Assembly (NCBI GenBank): GCA_021798195.1
Contig: JAJZYH010000002.1
Coordinates: 1 to 64,000 of the forward strand
Length of the DNA stretch: 64,000 nucleotides
Direction of reading: 5' to 3'
Source: Thermoplasmata archaeon
GTDB taxonomy: Archaea; Thermoplasmatota; Thermoplasmata; Lutacidiplasmatales; UBA184
The notes under the pieces are model-generated. The model was given only the letters and a program-made list of their open reading frames with translations. It had not been told where the DNA came from and did no database searches. This document shows positions 25,291-34,024 of this stretch, one piece after another. Position numbers and translations under genes: made by a program. The number at the start of each line of letters is the position of its first letter. Positions within the stretch are counted from its first letter, which is position 1.

Positions 25291-25787
25291 GCGGGCCCCC
25301 TCCCCCCGGGCTCTTCCGGGCGACCGGCGCCTTCGCCGGACTCATCGCGGGAAAGGAACTCCTCACAAAATTGACGGATTCCCTGCTTCCACGCGAGGCA
25401 GGCCGCCAGGAGGAAGAGGGGATCGGGAGGGTCCACCCGGGTCCAGTGGGAGGTCAACCGATGGACCGCAGCGTGGGGATCATCGTAGACCTCGGGATGG
25501 GCCGCCTGATCCCTGCAGACCTCCTCGGCGACCGGCTCCATCATGGCGGACCAGATCCGCCGGCCGTGGGCTTCCCTCTCCGCCGGGCTTTCGGGGGCGT
25601 TCCCCTCGGAGGAGCGCCCGGGAGGAGGATGGACGCGGATGCCGGGGCGTGCCAGAGGCTCCGCCGCTTCCGGGTGGCTCCGCTGGAGTTCCCTTTGGAG
25701 GTTCTCCACATACGCCCGGGCCAGCTCCTCGAAGAGATCAGGGATGGGAAGTTCCAGGAACCGGTCCACCATCGCCGGATCGCCCAC
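25287..25787 (-). CDS. Small helical protein cotranscribed with gatDE, unknown function
   Basis: 166 residues, mostly helical and acidic, with no membrane segment or metal motif; the central part (about 85-150) contains tryptophans (RIWSAMMEPVAEEV, HWTRVDPPDPLFLLAACLAW) that suggest a folded core. It overlaps the gatD ATG (ATGA) and leads the operon. A GTG at 25787 lies 26 nt from a TATA box (leaderless); ATG 25772 is the alternative. No family is recognised. Confidence 0.6.
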   Translation of the reverse strand: MGDPAMVDRFLELPIPDLFEELARAYVENLQRELQRSHPEAAEPLARPGIRVHPPPGRSSEGNAPESPAEREAHGRRIWSAMMEPVAEEVCRDQAAHPEVYDDPHAAVHRLTSHWTRVDPPDPLFLLAACLAWKQGIRQFCEEFLSRDESGEGAGRPEEPGGRGPA

Positions 25788-25808
25788 GGCGAGCAAACGT
25801 CCCCGGCG

Positions 25809-25817
25809 TATTAAATG
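25809..25817 (-). promoter_or_regulatory. TATA box of the gatDE operon
   Basis: The minus strand reads CATTTAAT, centred about 26 nt upstream of the GTG at 25787. It is the only A/T patch here and probably drives the five-gene block ending with the small zinc protein. Confidence 0.6.
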
Positions 25818-25966
25818 CCATACCAAGAGACGTCCGTGGGATCTCCTTCGCGCGGCGCCAGCCCATCCCCCTTCCCTCGAAGGTCGGGGGGCCCGGGACA
25901 TGGACACTCGCCTCCTCCCCCACGGATCTTCCCAACTCCGATTCCCGGCGCGGGGTGGGATAATAA

Positions 25967-25977
25967 GGCGGGGTGCC
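25967..25977 (+). promoter_or_regulatory. TATA box of the HxlR regulator
   Basis: GGATAATAAGG, a good archaeal TATA element. Transcription would start near 25998, leaving a leader of about 44 nt before the ATG at 26042. Confidence 0.55.
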
Positions 25978-26041
25978 TTCCCACGTCCGCATGCCCGCGG
26001 AATTGCCGAGTGGAACCGGCTTCCGCAGGGATCTCTCCTGC

Positions 26042-26464
26042 ATGATCCGCGTGGGAGAGACTTCCTATTGCATCGACCCTGCGGGAGGGGTCATGGACCT
26101 CCTGGGGAGGCAGTGGACCCTGGCGCTCATCGGAATCCTCGGGAACCGTCCCAGCAGCCGTTTCAACGAGATCTGCAATGCCATCACGGGAGCCGGCAGC
26201 AAGGCCATTTCCGACCGTCTCAAGCGGCTCCGACGATTGGGCCTCGTGGAACGCATCGTGGTCCCGGAAGGCCCCCTCCGGGTCGAGTACCGGTTGACCC
26301 CACGGGGCAATAGCCTGCGGAACGCTCTGGTGCCTCTCCTGGCGTGGGCCGACGAGGTGCACGCCTCTCCCCCTCCCGACGTTCCGCCAAGGGACCCCGT
26401 CGGGGCTCCCACGAAGGGGGGAACAAGGGTCAGGCGGACCCTTCCCGGAGACTTCCGTGGGTGA
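26042..26464 (+). CDS. HxlR-family winged-helix transcriptional regulator
   Basis: 140 residues with the HxlR/DUF24 pattern: the first helix followed by LLGRQWTLALIGIL, the recognition segment RFNEICNAITGAGSKAISDRL, and the wing RLGLVERIVVP...VEYRLTPRG. Such proteins bind palindromic operators as dimers and often answer to electrophiles or metabolites. One cysteine precedes the fold (SYCIDP), placed like the sensor Cys of HxlR/HypR relatives. It lies 146 nt upstream of the SDR-hydantoinase operon in the same orientation and is its most likely local regulator. About 30 residues at the C-terminus are probably disordered. Confidence 0.85.
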   Translation: MIRVGETSYCIDPAGGVMDLLGRQWTLALIGILGNRPSSRFNEICNAITGAGSKAISDRLKRLRRLGLVERIVVPEGPLRVEYRLTPRGNSLRNALVPLLAWADEVHASPPPDVPPRDPVGAPTKGGTRVRRTLPGDFRG

Positions 26465-26610
26465 AGGGGTAGCATCTGCAACTTCATGGGCAACGACTTC
26501 TCCCGTTGTCCGGGCCGAGTGGAAGGGGACGGGCCATTCCGCGGCACTGGCTCTCCCTTCCGTGCGCAACGGCTAAGTGGGCATTGGGTCTGCCCGCGGG
26601 GGGTTTTCGG

Positions 26611-27363
26611 ATGCGTCGTTTGGAGGGGAAATTCGCCCTTGTCACCGGAGCGAGCCGGGGATTGGGTGCGGCCATCGCCCGTCAATTTTCCGCCGAAGGA
26701 GCCCACGTGGGAGTGGTGTACCGGTCCTCCGCGAAAGGGGCGCAGGAGCTCGCGGCGGAACTGGAGAGAGCGGGGGCCAAGGTGGACACGTTCCCGGCGG
26801 ACGTGGCCGAGGCGTCCGCGGTCCGCGGGCTCTTCGATGAGGTGGACCGGCGGTGGCGGCGCCTCGACATCCTCGTGAACAACGCCGGCGTCACCGGGAG
26901 CAGCCCCCAGGGGATCGATCCCGGTGCGTGGGACGACGTCCTGAACCCCAATGCGCGCGGCGCCTACCTCTGCACCCAGGCGGCGATCCCCCTCTTCCAG
27001 AGGAACCCCAAGGGGAAGGTCCTCTTCGTGAGTTCCGACGTGGTCATCACGGGGAGCGCCCGTTCGCCGCCGTACGCGGCGTCCAAGGCGGCGCTCCTCG
27101 CCCTCACCAAGTCCTATGCCCTCCAGCTGGCTCCCCACGTCCAGGTGAACGCGGTGGCGCCCGGATTCATGGACACGGAGTCCATCATGGCCCGGCCCGA
27201 CATGACCCCGCAGAAGATCGCGTCCATCAAGGAATCCACCCCGCTCCGGGACTTCACCCATCCTCAGGAAGTGGCCAAACTGGCCGCCTTCCTGTGCTCG
27301 GCGGAGGCCGACTTCATCACGGGAGAAGCGGTACTCATCAACGGAGGCCGGGTCCTGTGGTGA
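26611..27363 (+). CDS. Short-chain dehydrogenase/reductase
   Basis: A 250-residue NAD(P)-dependent SDR of classical type: cofactor loop TGASRGLG near residue 13, NNAG, the active-site Ser in VSSDVV, catalytic YAASK, and C-terminal GEAVLINGG. It resembles FabG-like alcohol or 3-oxoacyl reductases, so the substrate is open. It is the first gene of the operon leading into hydantoinase A; its stop overlaps the next start (GTGA). Confidence 0.9.
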   Translation: MRRLEGKFALVTGASRGLGAAIARQFSAEGAHVGVVYRSSAKGAQELAAELERAGAKVDTFPADVAEASAVRGLFDEVDRRWRRLDILVNNAGVTGSSPQGIDPGAWDDVLNPNARGAYLCTQAAIPLFQRNPKGKVLFVSSDVVITGSARSPPYAASKAALLALTKSYALQLAPHVQVNAVAPGFMDTESIMARPDMTPQKIASIKESTPLRDFTHPQEVAKLAAFLCSAEADFITGEAVLINGGRVLW

Positions 27364-29489
27364 GCGCTCCCCCCCGCACGGGATGGCGCGTGGGGGTGGA
27401 CATCGGGGGCACCTTCACCGATTTCGTCATCATGGACCCGTCGGGGAACCTCCGGATCGAGAAGACCCTCACCACCCCGGAGGACCTCATCGAGGCCATC
27501 TTCCGGGGCCTCTCCCAGAGCGGGGTCCCCCTCGCGGGGATCGAATACCTCGCCCATGGAACGACCCAGGGGTCCAACGCGGTGATCGAACGGAAGGGAG
27601 CGCGCACCGCACTGGTCACCACGCAGGGGTTCCGGGACGTCCTGGAGATCCGGCGCGGGCAGAGGGCCATCACGGACCCCCGGGACACCTACAACCTCCA
27701 GAAGGACCTCCCGCAAAGCTACGTGGGCGGCCGTCTTCCCCTCATCGAACGCCGGGACCGCCACGAGGTCCCGGAACGCGTGGACGTGCGGGGAGAGATC
27801 CGCATCCCCCTCGACGAAGCGGCCCTCCGGGGGGTGGCGCGCACCCTCAAGGAGGATCGCGTGGAGAGCGTCGCCGTGTCGTTCCTCTTCTCCTACCTCA
27901 ACCCCGCGCACGAACGACGGGCCGGGGAGATCCTCCGCGAGGAGCTTCCCGGGGTCCCCGTTTCCCTGTCCCACGAGATCCTTCCCGTGATCCGGGAGTA
28001 CGAGCGGACCAGCACCACCGTCATCAACGCCTACATCCAGCCCCGCATCGCCACCTACCTGGAACGGTTGGAGAGCCGCCTCCGGGAACAGGGGTTCCAA
28101 GGCCTCGTGACCCTCATGCAGTCCCACGGAGGGATCATGACCTCCCCCCGCGCACGACAACGCCCGGTGCACATCCTCGAGTCCGGCCCCGCGGCGGGGG
28201 TGGCGGCGGTGGAGTGGCTGGGGCGGCGGACGGGGACCCGGCACCTGCTCTCCCTGGACGTGGGGGGTACCACCGCGAAGGTCTGCCTGGTCCGGGACTA
28301 CCACGCCGAGACCACGACGAACTTCTGGATCGAGGACGACCATTTCCTGGGGATCCCGGTGACCGACCTCGTGGAGATCGGGGCGGGCGGGGGGACCCTG
28401 GCCCGGGTCGACGAGGGAGGGGCGCTCCTCGTGGGCCCCGAGAGCGCGGGCTCCCAACCGGGCCCGGCCTGCTACGGGCTGGGGGGGACAGGCCCCACCG
28501 TCACCGACGCGAACCTGCTCCAGGGCTACCTCAACCCCCAGTTCTTCCTGGGGGGAGCCATGCCCTTGAAGCCGGACCTCGCTGCAAGGGCGATCCGGGA
28601 GGCTCTCGCCAAGCCCCTGGGGGTTTCCCTGGAACAGGCCGCCCGCGGGATCATCCAGATCGTCAACGCCAACATGAGCGCCTCCATCCGCGTGATGAGC
28701 GTCCAGCGGGGCTACGACCCCCGCGACTTCACCCTCGTGGGCTTCGGAGGCTCCGGTCCCCTCCACGCCGCCGAGCTGGCGGCCGGGGTGGGGATCCCGC
28801 GCCTTCTGTTCCCACGGATCCCGGGCAACTTCTCCGCCCTGGGACTCCTCGTCTCGGACCTGAAGCACGAGGCCATGCGTTCCTTCGTCTCCACCACGCG
28901 CCAGGCCGATCCGGGGGCCCTGTCCCGGGCGTTCGGGGAGCTGGAGAGCGAGACTCTCGGAGCCCTTGCCGAGCAGGGGGTAGCGCGCCGCGACGTGACC
29001 CTCCTGCGTGCCGCCGACCTTCGCTACATGGGCCAGGCGCACGAGATCAAGGTCCCCGTGCCCGGCGGTCCCCTGCGCCCCCGCACCGTGCACCAGGTGG
29101 AGCGGACCTTCCACCGGCTGCATGAGCAGCATTTCAGCTATCGGGCGGAGGAAGCCGAGATCGAGATCATCACGTTGCGGGTCACCGGCCTCGGGCGGAT
29201 CCCCAAGCCGCGGGAACGGCCGCTCCCCCAGAGCGAGGGGGCGAGCCCCTCCCGGGCGAGGAAGGGGGAGCGGATGGCGTTCTTCGAGGGGCCGGGGAAA
29301 TTCGTCCGGACCGCGGTGTACGACCGGTCCCTGCTCCGGCCTGGACACCGCATCGCGGGCCCTGCCCTCGTGGAACAGCTGGACACCACGCTGGTCCTCC
29401 CCCCCGGTTCGGCGAGCACGCTGGACCGCTACGGAAACCTCCTCACCCGCCTCTCGGCCCGGCCACGGCGGGCCCGGAGGATCCCGTGA
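27360..29489 (+). CDS. hyuA: Hydantoinase/oxoprolinase subunit A (HyuA family)
   Basis: A 709-residue ATP-dependent amidohydrolase subunit of the acetone carboxylase/hydantoinase/5-oxoprolinase family. The actin-like ATPase fold shows VGVDIGGTFTDFV at the N-terminus, HGTTQGSNAVIER, the second phosphate loop LDVGGTTAKVCL near residue 300, and GAGGGTLARVD. With HyuB it would open a five-membered lactam or imide ring (hydantoin, 5-oxoproline or similar) at the expense of ATP. The start overlaps the SDR stop (GTG at 27360, or 27357), and the TGA overlaps the hyuB GTG. Confidence 0.9.
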   Translation: MSAPPRTGWRVGVDIGGTFTDFVIMDPSGNLRIEKTLTTPEDLIEAIFRGLSQSGVPLAGIEYLAHGTTQGSNAVIERKGARTALVTTQGFRDVLEIRRGQRAITDPRDTYNLQKDLPQSYVGGRLPLIERRDRHEVPERVDVRGEIRIPLDEAALRGVARTLKEDRVESVAVSFLFSYLNPAHERRAGEILREELPGVPVSLSHEILPVIREYERTSTTVINAYIQPRIATYLERLESRLREQGFQGLVTLMQSHGGIMTSPRARQRPVHILESGPAAGVAAVEWLGRRTGTRHLLSLDVGGTTAKVCLVRDYHAETTTNFWIEDDHFLGIPVTDLVEIGAGGGTLARVDEGGALLVGPESAGSQPGPACYGLGGTGPTVTDANLLQGYLNPQFFLGGAMPLKPDLAARAIREALAKPLGVSLEQAARGIIQIVNANMSASIRVMSVQRGYDPRDFTLVGFGGSGPLHAAELAAGVGIPRLLFPRIPGNFSALGLLVSDLKHEAMRSFVSTTRQADPGALSRAFGELESETLGALAEQGVARRDVTLLRAADLRYMGQAHEIKVPVPGGPLRPRTVHQVERTFHRLHEQHFSYRAEEAEIEIITLRVTGLGRIPKPRERPLPQSEGASPSRARKGERMAFFEGPGKFVRTAVYDRSLLRPGHRIAGPALVEQLDTTLVLPPGSASTLDRYGNLLTRLSARPRRARRIP

Positions 29490-31402
29490 CCCCGCGCGGA
29501 GGAGGGGCGCGGAGACGTCCCTCGCGCGGCTCCCGGAGGACCGACCCCTTCACCCTGGAGGTGATCCGGGGTCTCCTGGAAGCGGTCCCGCGGGAAATGG
29601 CCTCCACGCTCAAGAGGACCTCCTTCCATCCCATCTTCAACGAGGTGAACGACTTCTCCTGCGCCATCTTCGACGCGCGGGGGGACATGGTGGCCCAGTC
29701 GGTGAGCAACCCCCCCCAGTTGGGGACCATGGAATCGTCGGTCAAGGCCGCGATCCAGGAGATCGGACTGGAGAGCCTCCACCCCGGGGACGTGGTGATC
29801 CACAACGACCCGTACCGGGGAGGAAACCACCTCCCCGACGTGACCATCCTCATGCCCGTCTTTCACCGGGGCGCACTCGTCCTCTTCCCGGCCAACCGGG
29901 GGCACCACGGGGACATCGGAGGCATCCGCCCGGGGTCCTTCGCAGGGGACTCCACCAGCATCTTCCAGGAAGGGATCCGCATCCCTCCCCTTCTCCTCTA
30001 CCAGCGGGGGAAGCTCAACCGGGGTGTCCATGACCTGCTCATGGCCAATGTCCGGACCCCCCACTACATGACCGGCGACCTGAGGGCCCAGGTGGCGGCC
30101 TGCGAGACGGGAGGCGCCCGGATCCGGGAGATGATGAACCGGTACGGGGCCGCACTCATCGAGGAAGCGGCCCGCTACGCCATGGACCATTCCGAGCGGC
30201 TGATCCGCCGGGAGATCTCCCGGTGGCGGCCCGGCACGTACACCTTCGAGGATTTCCTCGATTCCGACGGGATCGAGCGGGACCGCCCGGTCCGGATCCG
30301 CGCCACCGTCACGGTGAAGGGATCCTCCGTCCACTTCGACTATTCCGGCAGCGACCCCATGGTCCGGGGGCCGGTGAACGCCACCTTCGGGGTGCTCACC
30401 TCGGCCACCTACAACGCGATCCTGTGCCTCACGGACCATCGGATCCCCACCAACCATGGGTGCTACCGGCCCATCTCCCTCACGGCTCCGGATGGATCCG
30501 TGGTGAATGCGCGCTTCCCCGCGCCCGTCGTGGGAGGCAACACGGAGACCAACAACCGGATCACCGATGCGATCTGGGCGGCCCTGGCCCCCATCCTCCC
30601 CCGGCGCGTCACGGCGGCGGACATGGGCACCACCTTCAACGTGAGCGCGGGAGGACCCGATCCGCGGACCGGCCGGTATTACGTGTGGTACCTGAGCCCC
30701 CCGGGAGGAATGGGAGCCCGGGCGACCAAGGACGGGATGGGGATGGTCGTGGGGGCGAAGCTGGGCGGGTTCCCCGCGCACATCTCCCTCGAGGTCTTCG
30801 AGTCGCACTTCCCCTGGTTCTCCCACGAGTACTCCATCGCGCCGGACTCCGGGGGCCCGGGCCGGTTCCGCGGGGGGTTGGGCGTCCGCTGGAGGATCAG
30901 CCCGGTGGACCATACCGCCGAACTCACCATCAACACCGATCGGATCTTCATCTCGCCCTACGGCCTCTTCGGGGGATATCCGGGCCTCCATGGACGGTTC
31001 GTGGTGGCCCGGGACAGCGGGTCGGAGGAGGGTGTGGAGGTGGGGAAGGGGAGCTTCGCGGTCCGCCCGGGCGAGACCATCTTCCTCCGGACGCCCGGCG
31101 GGGGTGGCTACGGCTCCCCGCTGGAGCGGGATCCCCTCGCGGTCCTGCGCGACGTGCGGAACGGCGTGGTGAGCCCGGAACGGGCTCAAGAGGACTACGG
31201 CGTCGTGCTGACCCCGGACGGCGCCAGTGTGGACGCGCCGGCCACGGCGGCCCTGCGGACGCGCCTCGCGGGGGAACGGCATCGGGAGACCATCTTCCTG
31301 GACCAGGGGCAAGCCATATACGCGCGGCAAAGGTTCCGCATCGTGGCCCTCACGGATGCGCCGGCCTCCGTGGCCGAGGACGACCCGGGACCGCCCCCGT
31401 AG
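29486..31402 (+). CDS. hyuB: Hydantoinase/oxoprolinase subunit B (HyuB family)
   Basis: A 638-residue partner of HyuA. Recognisable HyuB segments are DPFTLEVIRGLLEA at the N-terminus, SFHPIFNEVNDFSCAIFD, HNDPYRGGNHLPDVT, NRGHHGDIGG, the glycine-rich GGNTETNNRI and the C-terminal PGGGGYG. The conserved Asp/His residues of NDPY and RGHH are present, consistent with an active enzyme. GTG start overlaps the hyuA TGA. Confidence 0.9.
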   Translation: MTPRGGGARRRPSRGSRRTDPFTLEVIRGLLEAVPREMASTLKRTSFHPIFNEVNDFSCAIFDARGDMVAQSVSNPPQLGTMESSVKAAIQEIGLESLHPGDVVIHNDPYRGGNHLPDVTILMPVFHRGALVLFPANRGHHGDIGGIRPGSFAGDSTSIFQEGIRIPPLLLYQRGKLNRGVHDLLMANVRTPHYMTGDLRAQVAACETGGARIREMMNRYGAALIEEAARYAMDHSERLIRREISRWRPGTYTFEDFLDSDGIERDRPVRIRATVTVKGSSVHFDYSGSDPMVRGPVNATFGVLTSATYNAILCLTDHRIPTNHGCYRPISLTAPDGSVVNARFPAPVVGGNTETNNRITDAIWAALAPILPRRVTAADMGTTFNVSAGGPDPRTGRYYVWYLSPPGGMGARATKDGMGMVVGAKLGGFPAHISLEVFESHFPWFSHEYSIAPDSGGPGRFRGGLGVRWRISPVDHTAELTINTDRIFISPYGLFGGYPGLHGRFVVARDSGSEEGVEVGKGSFAVRPGETIFLRTPGGGGYGSPLERDPLAVLRDVRNGVVSPERAQEDYGVVLTPDGASVDAPATAALRTRLAGERHRETIFLDQGQAIYARQRFRIVALTDAPASVAEDDPGPPP

Positions 31403-31415
31403 GGCCGAGGGAGTT

Positions 31416-32405
31416 ATGCGCCTCGTCACGTACGTGGAGCCCTACTACGGGATGGACCGCGCGGGGTTCCTCCTCGACGGACACGTCATCGACGTGCAGA
31501 GGTCCCTTGAGTTCGCCCTGGCCGAGGAGGACCCCGCCGGCGCCCGGGAGCTCTCCCTGGCGCTGGGCCCCCCGGACGTCAAGGAGATCCTGCGCCGCGG
31601 GACGAGGGCCCACAAGGCCCTCCAGGAGCTTGAGACGCGGCTCTCCCGCGAGGCCGAGTTCCGCCGGCAGCTGGAGGGGTCCATGCCGCACTCCACGTTC
31701 CGGGAGCACGAGGTGCACCTGAGGGCCCCCATCCCCAAGCCGGAGAAGATCATCCACACCGCGGGAAACTTCCGGGAGCATGCCCAGGAGGGCTCGGCGG
31801 CGGGCTGGGAATTCCCCATGCCCCACTGGATCTCGTTCCTCAAGAGCCCCACCGCCATCATCGGGCCCTACGATCCCATCGTGAAGCCCCGGCACACCAA
31901 GATGCTGGACCACGAGATCGAGGTGGGGATCGTGATCGGGAAGCGGGGGAAGTACATCCCCAAGGAGAAGGCCTGGGACCACATCGCGGGGCTCACCGTC
32001 TTCAATGACGTGACCGCGAGGGACATCCAGAGGGAGGAGATGAAGAGCGGACTCCTCAACTTCGGGAAGAACATGGACACGTTCGCCGTGTTCGGCCCCG
32101 CGCTGGTCACCCGGGAGAGCCTCCCCGACCCCCACAACCTGAGGATGGAACTGCGGGTGAACGGGGACCCGAGGCAGGTCTCCTCCACGGCCCGTCTCTC
32201 CGTGACCATCCCCGAGATCGTGGAGCACTACTCCTGGGTGACGCTGGAGCCGGGGGACATCATCAGCACGGGAACGGTCCAGGGCGTGGCGGCATTCCGC
32301 AAGCCGGATCCCACTCCCTTCTTCCTGAAGCACGGGGACCTCGTGGAGAGCGAGGTGGAGGGTCTGGGATGCCAACGGAACCGGATCCAGGACGAGGCCC
32401 CGTGA
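31416..32405 (+). CDS. Fumarylacetoacetate hydrolase-family protein
   Basis: A 329-residue FAH-fold enzyme that hydrolyses or decarboxylates diketo acids, or isomerises hydroxymuconate-type ring-fission products. An N-terminal 90-residue cap precedes the catalytic fold; divalent-metal ligands are in the DHEIEVGIV motif (D..E.E), followed by NDVTARDIQ and the terminal GDIISTGTVQGVA. The family is typical of aromatic and heterocycle degradation, which fits its place between hydantoinase and XdhC. It starts 13 nt after hyuB. Confidence 0.88.
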   Translation: MRLVTYVEPYYGMDRAGFLLDGHVIDVQRSLEFALAEEDPAGARELSLALGPPDVKEILRRGTRAHKALQELETRLSREAEFRRQLEGSMPHSTFREHEVHLRAPIPKPEKIIHTAGNFREHAQEGSAAGWEFPMPHWISFLKSPTAIIGPYDPIVKPRHTKMLDHEIEVGIVIGKRGKYIPKEKAWDHIAGLTVFNDVTARDIQREEMKSGLLNFGKNMDTFAVFGPALVTRESLPDPHNLRMELRVNGDPRQVSSTARLSVTIPEIVEHYSWVTLEPGDIISTGTVQGVAAFRKPDPTPFFLKHGDLVESEVEGLGCQRNRIQDEAP

Positions 32406-32432
32406 TCCCCCGCCCCGGGGGGGTGGGACGCC

Positions 32433-33284
32433 ATGGATGACCGCTTCCTGGGCCACCTCACGGAGCGCAAGGGGCATCCCATCGCCATCGCCACCATCGT
32501 GAGCACCGAGGGGTCCACCCTGGGGAAGCCCGGCTTCAAGATCCTGGTGGATGCCGAGGGGCAGATCGTCCATGGAACGTTGGGGGGCGGGTGCCCCGAG
32601 GGCCCCATCGCCCAGATCGCCCAGGAAGTGATTGCCACGGGACGACCCCGCCTCGTCCGGGTCCATCTCGAGGACGTGGGTTCGGCCCTCCGGGGCATGA
32701 CGCGGTCCGAGGACGAGATCCACGTGGAGACCAACTGCGGGGGGACCCTCTCCATCTTCGTGGAGCGCTACGCGCCCCGGCCGGAGGCGCTCATCTTCGG
32801 CGACAGCCACCGGGGACCCATCGAGGAGGCCCTGGTGCGCCTCCTGCAGATCGAGGGGTTCCGGGTGCGCGTCCACAACGTGGTGGGCGCCTGCCCGCTC
32901 GCGGACCAGGTGGACACGTCGGACGACCCTTCCACGGTGCCGGTGGGTCCCGAGGACTACGTGGTGGTGGCCACCCGGGGATCCCGGGACTCGAGGATCC
33001 TCGCCCACGTCCTGGAAGCCCGTCCCCGGTACGTGGGGCTCATCGCGAGCCGGCACCGCGCCCAGGAGACCTTCCGGGAGCTCCGGGAGCAGGGCCTTCC
33101 CGAGGAGAGCTGGCGCTCGGTGCACACACCGGCGGGGATCTCCATCGGCGCCATCACGCCCGAGGAGATCGCCCTGAGCGTGGCCGCCGAGATCGTGGCC
33201 GTCCGACGGGGATCCGATCCGGCCCGGGGGACCCCCGCTGGGAAGGGACCAGGTCGAGGACCAGCGCCCTCAACGGGGTCGTGA
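32433..33284 (+). CDS. xdhC: XdhC/CoxI-family molybdenum cofactor insertion factor
   Basis: 283 residues: an N-terminal XdhC/CoxI domain (ATIVSTEGSTLGKPGFKILVD, GTLGGGCPEG), which binds sulfurated molybdenum cofactor for delivery to xanthine-dehydrogenase-type hydroxylases, and a C-terminal Rossmann-like XdhC_C domain (YVVVATRG, YVGLIASRHR, HTPAGISIGAITPEEIALSVAAEI). Its client is presumably one or both molybdenum hydroxylases encoded downstream on the other strand. It lies 27 nt after the FAH-family gene in the same operon. Confidence 0.9.
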   Translation: MDDRFLGHLTERKGHPIAIATIVSTEGSTLGKPGFKILVDAEGQIVHGTLGGGCPEGPIAQIAQEVIATGRPRLVRVHLEDVGSALRGMTRSEDEIHVETNCGGTLSIFVERYAPRPEALIFGDSHRGPIEEALVRLLQIEGFRVRVHNVVGACPLADQVDTSDDPSTVPVGPEDYVVVATRGSRDSRILAHVLEARPRYVGLIASRHRAQETFRELREQGLPEESWRSVHTPAGISIGAITPEEIALSVAAEIVAVRRGSDPARGTPAGKGPGRGPAPSTGS

Positions 33285-33305
33285 ACACCCGGGAGGCCTC
33301 GGGCC

Positions 33306-33863
33306 ATGGCGAACCACCTCCTCCTCCAGAGAGCGCGGATCCGGGAGCGGCAGAGCCGGATCCGCGGAAGGCTCACCTGCGCCGTGATCCTGGTGAGCCA
33401 GAGCTTGAGCCGGACCCCGGACCTCCCGACCCGGATGAACCGAAAGAGCACTTCCCTCCCCCTCGCGAAACGCCTCCTGGAACGGGCCGGTCACCGGGTC
33501 CCCGTCGTGGACGTCACCGGCGAGGACCCAAACGCCATCCGGCGGGCGCTCCGGGCGGCCCAACGGGCCCCCGGAATGGATGCTGTCTTCTTCCTGGGAG
33601 GCACGGGGATCACCCGGGGGGACCACACCGTGGAGGCGCTCCGACCGCTCTTCGCGAAGGAGCTCCCGGGGTTCGGGGAACTCTTCCGGGCCCGGGCCGT
33701 GGAGCGGATCGGGCCCGCGGGGATGATGTCCCGGGCCACCGCGGGCGTGGTGGGTCCTCACCTGGTGTTCGCTCTTCCCGGCTCCCCGGACGCGGTGGCC
33801 ACCGGGATCCGCCTGGTCCTTCCCGTCCTGTCGCTCATGCTGGATGCCGCCCGGCGAACGTGA
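33306..33863 (+). CDS. moaB: MoaB/Mog-family molybdenum cofactor protein
   Basis: A 185-residue MoaB/MogA-type protein that adenylylates molybdopterin before metal insertion. Visible: VILVSQSL, the GGTGITRGDHT loop (GGTG..x.D.T), FRARAVERIGPAGMMSRATAG and the final FALPGSPDAV. An extra basic N-terminus of 24 residues precedes the fold. It closes the SDR-hyuAB-FAH-xdhC-moaB operon, tying molybdenum cofactor supply to the catabolic genes. Confidence 0.88.
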   Translation: MANHLLLQRARIRERQSRIRGRLTCAVILVSQSLSRTPDLPTRMNRKSTSLPLAKRLLERAGHRVPVVDVTGEDPNAIRRALRAAQRAPGMDAVFFLGGTGITRGDHTVEALRPLFAKELPGFGELFRARAVERIGPAGMMSRATAGVVGPHLVFALPGSPDAVATGIRLVLPVLSLMLDAARRT

Positions 33864-33990
33864 CGGAGCATCGGGAGATCCCGGGACGCCGTCAGTGGGT
33901 GCCGCATTGCGTCTTGTGACGGTCCGGAGGGTGCCCCGGGAGGAGCCCCACGGTCTCCGGACGATGTGGGATTCACCTTCCGCCGAGACA

Positions 33991-33999
33991 AGGCTTATG
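33991..33999 (+). promoter_or_regulatory. TATA-like box of the isopropylmalate/homocitrate synthase-like gene
   Basis: AGGCTTATGG, centred about 29 nt upstream of the GTG at 34025, suggesting a leaderless transcript independent of the moaB operon. Confidence 0.45.
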
Positions 34000-34024
34000 G
34001 CTCGTAGCCTGTGCTCCAGCGCAG

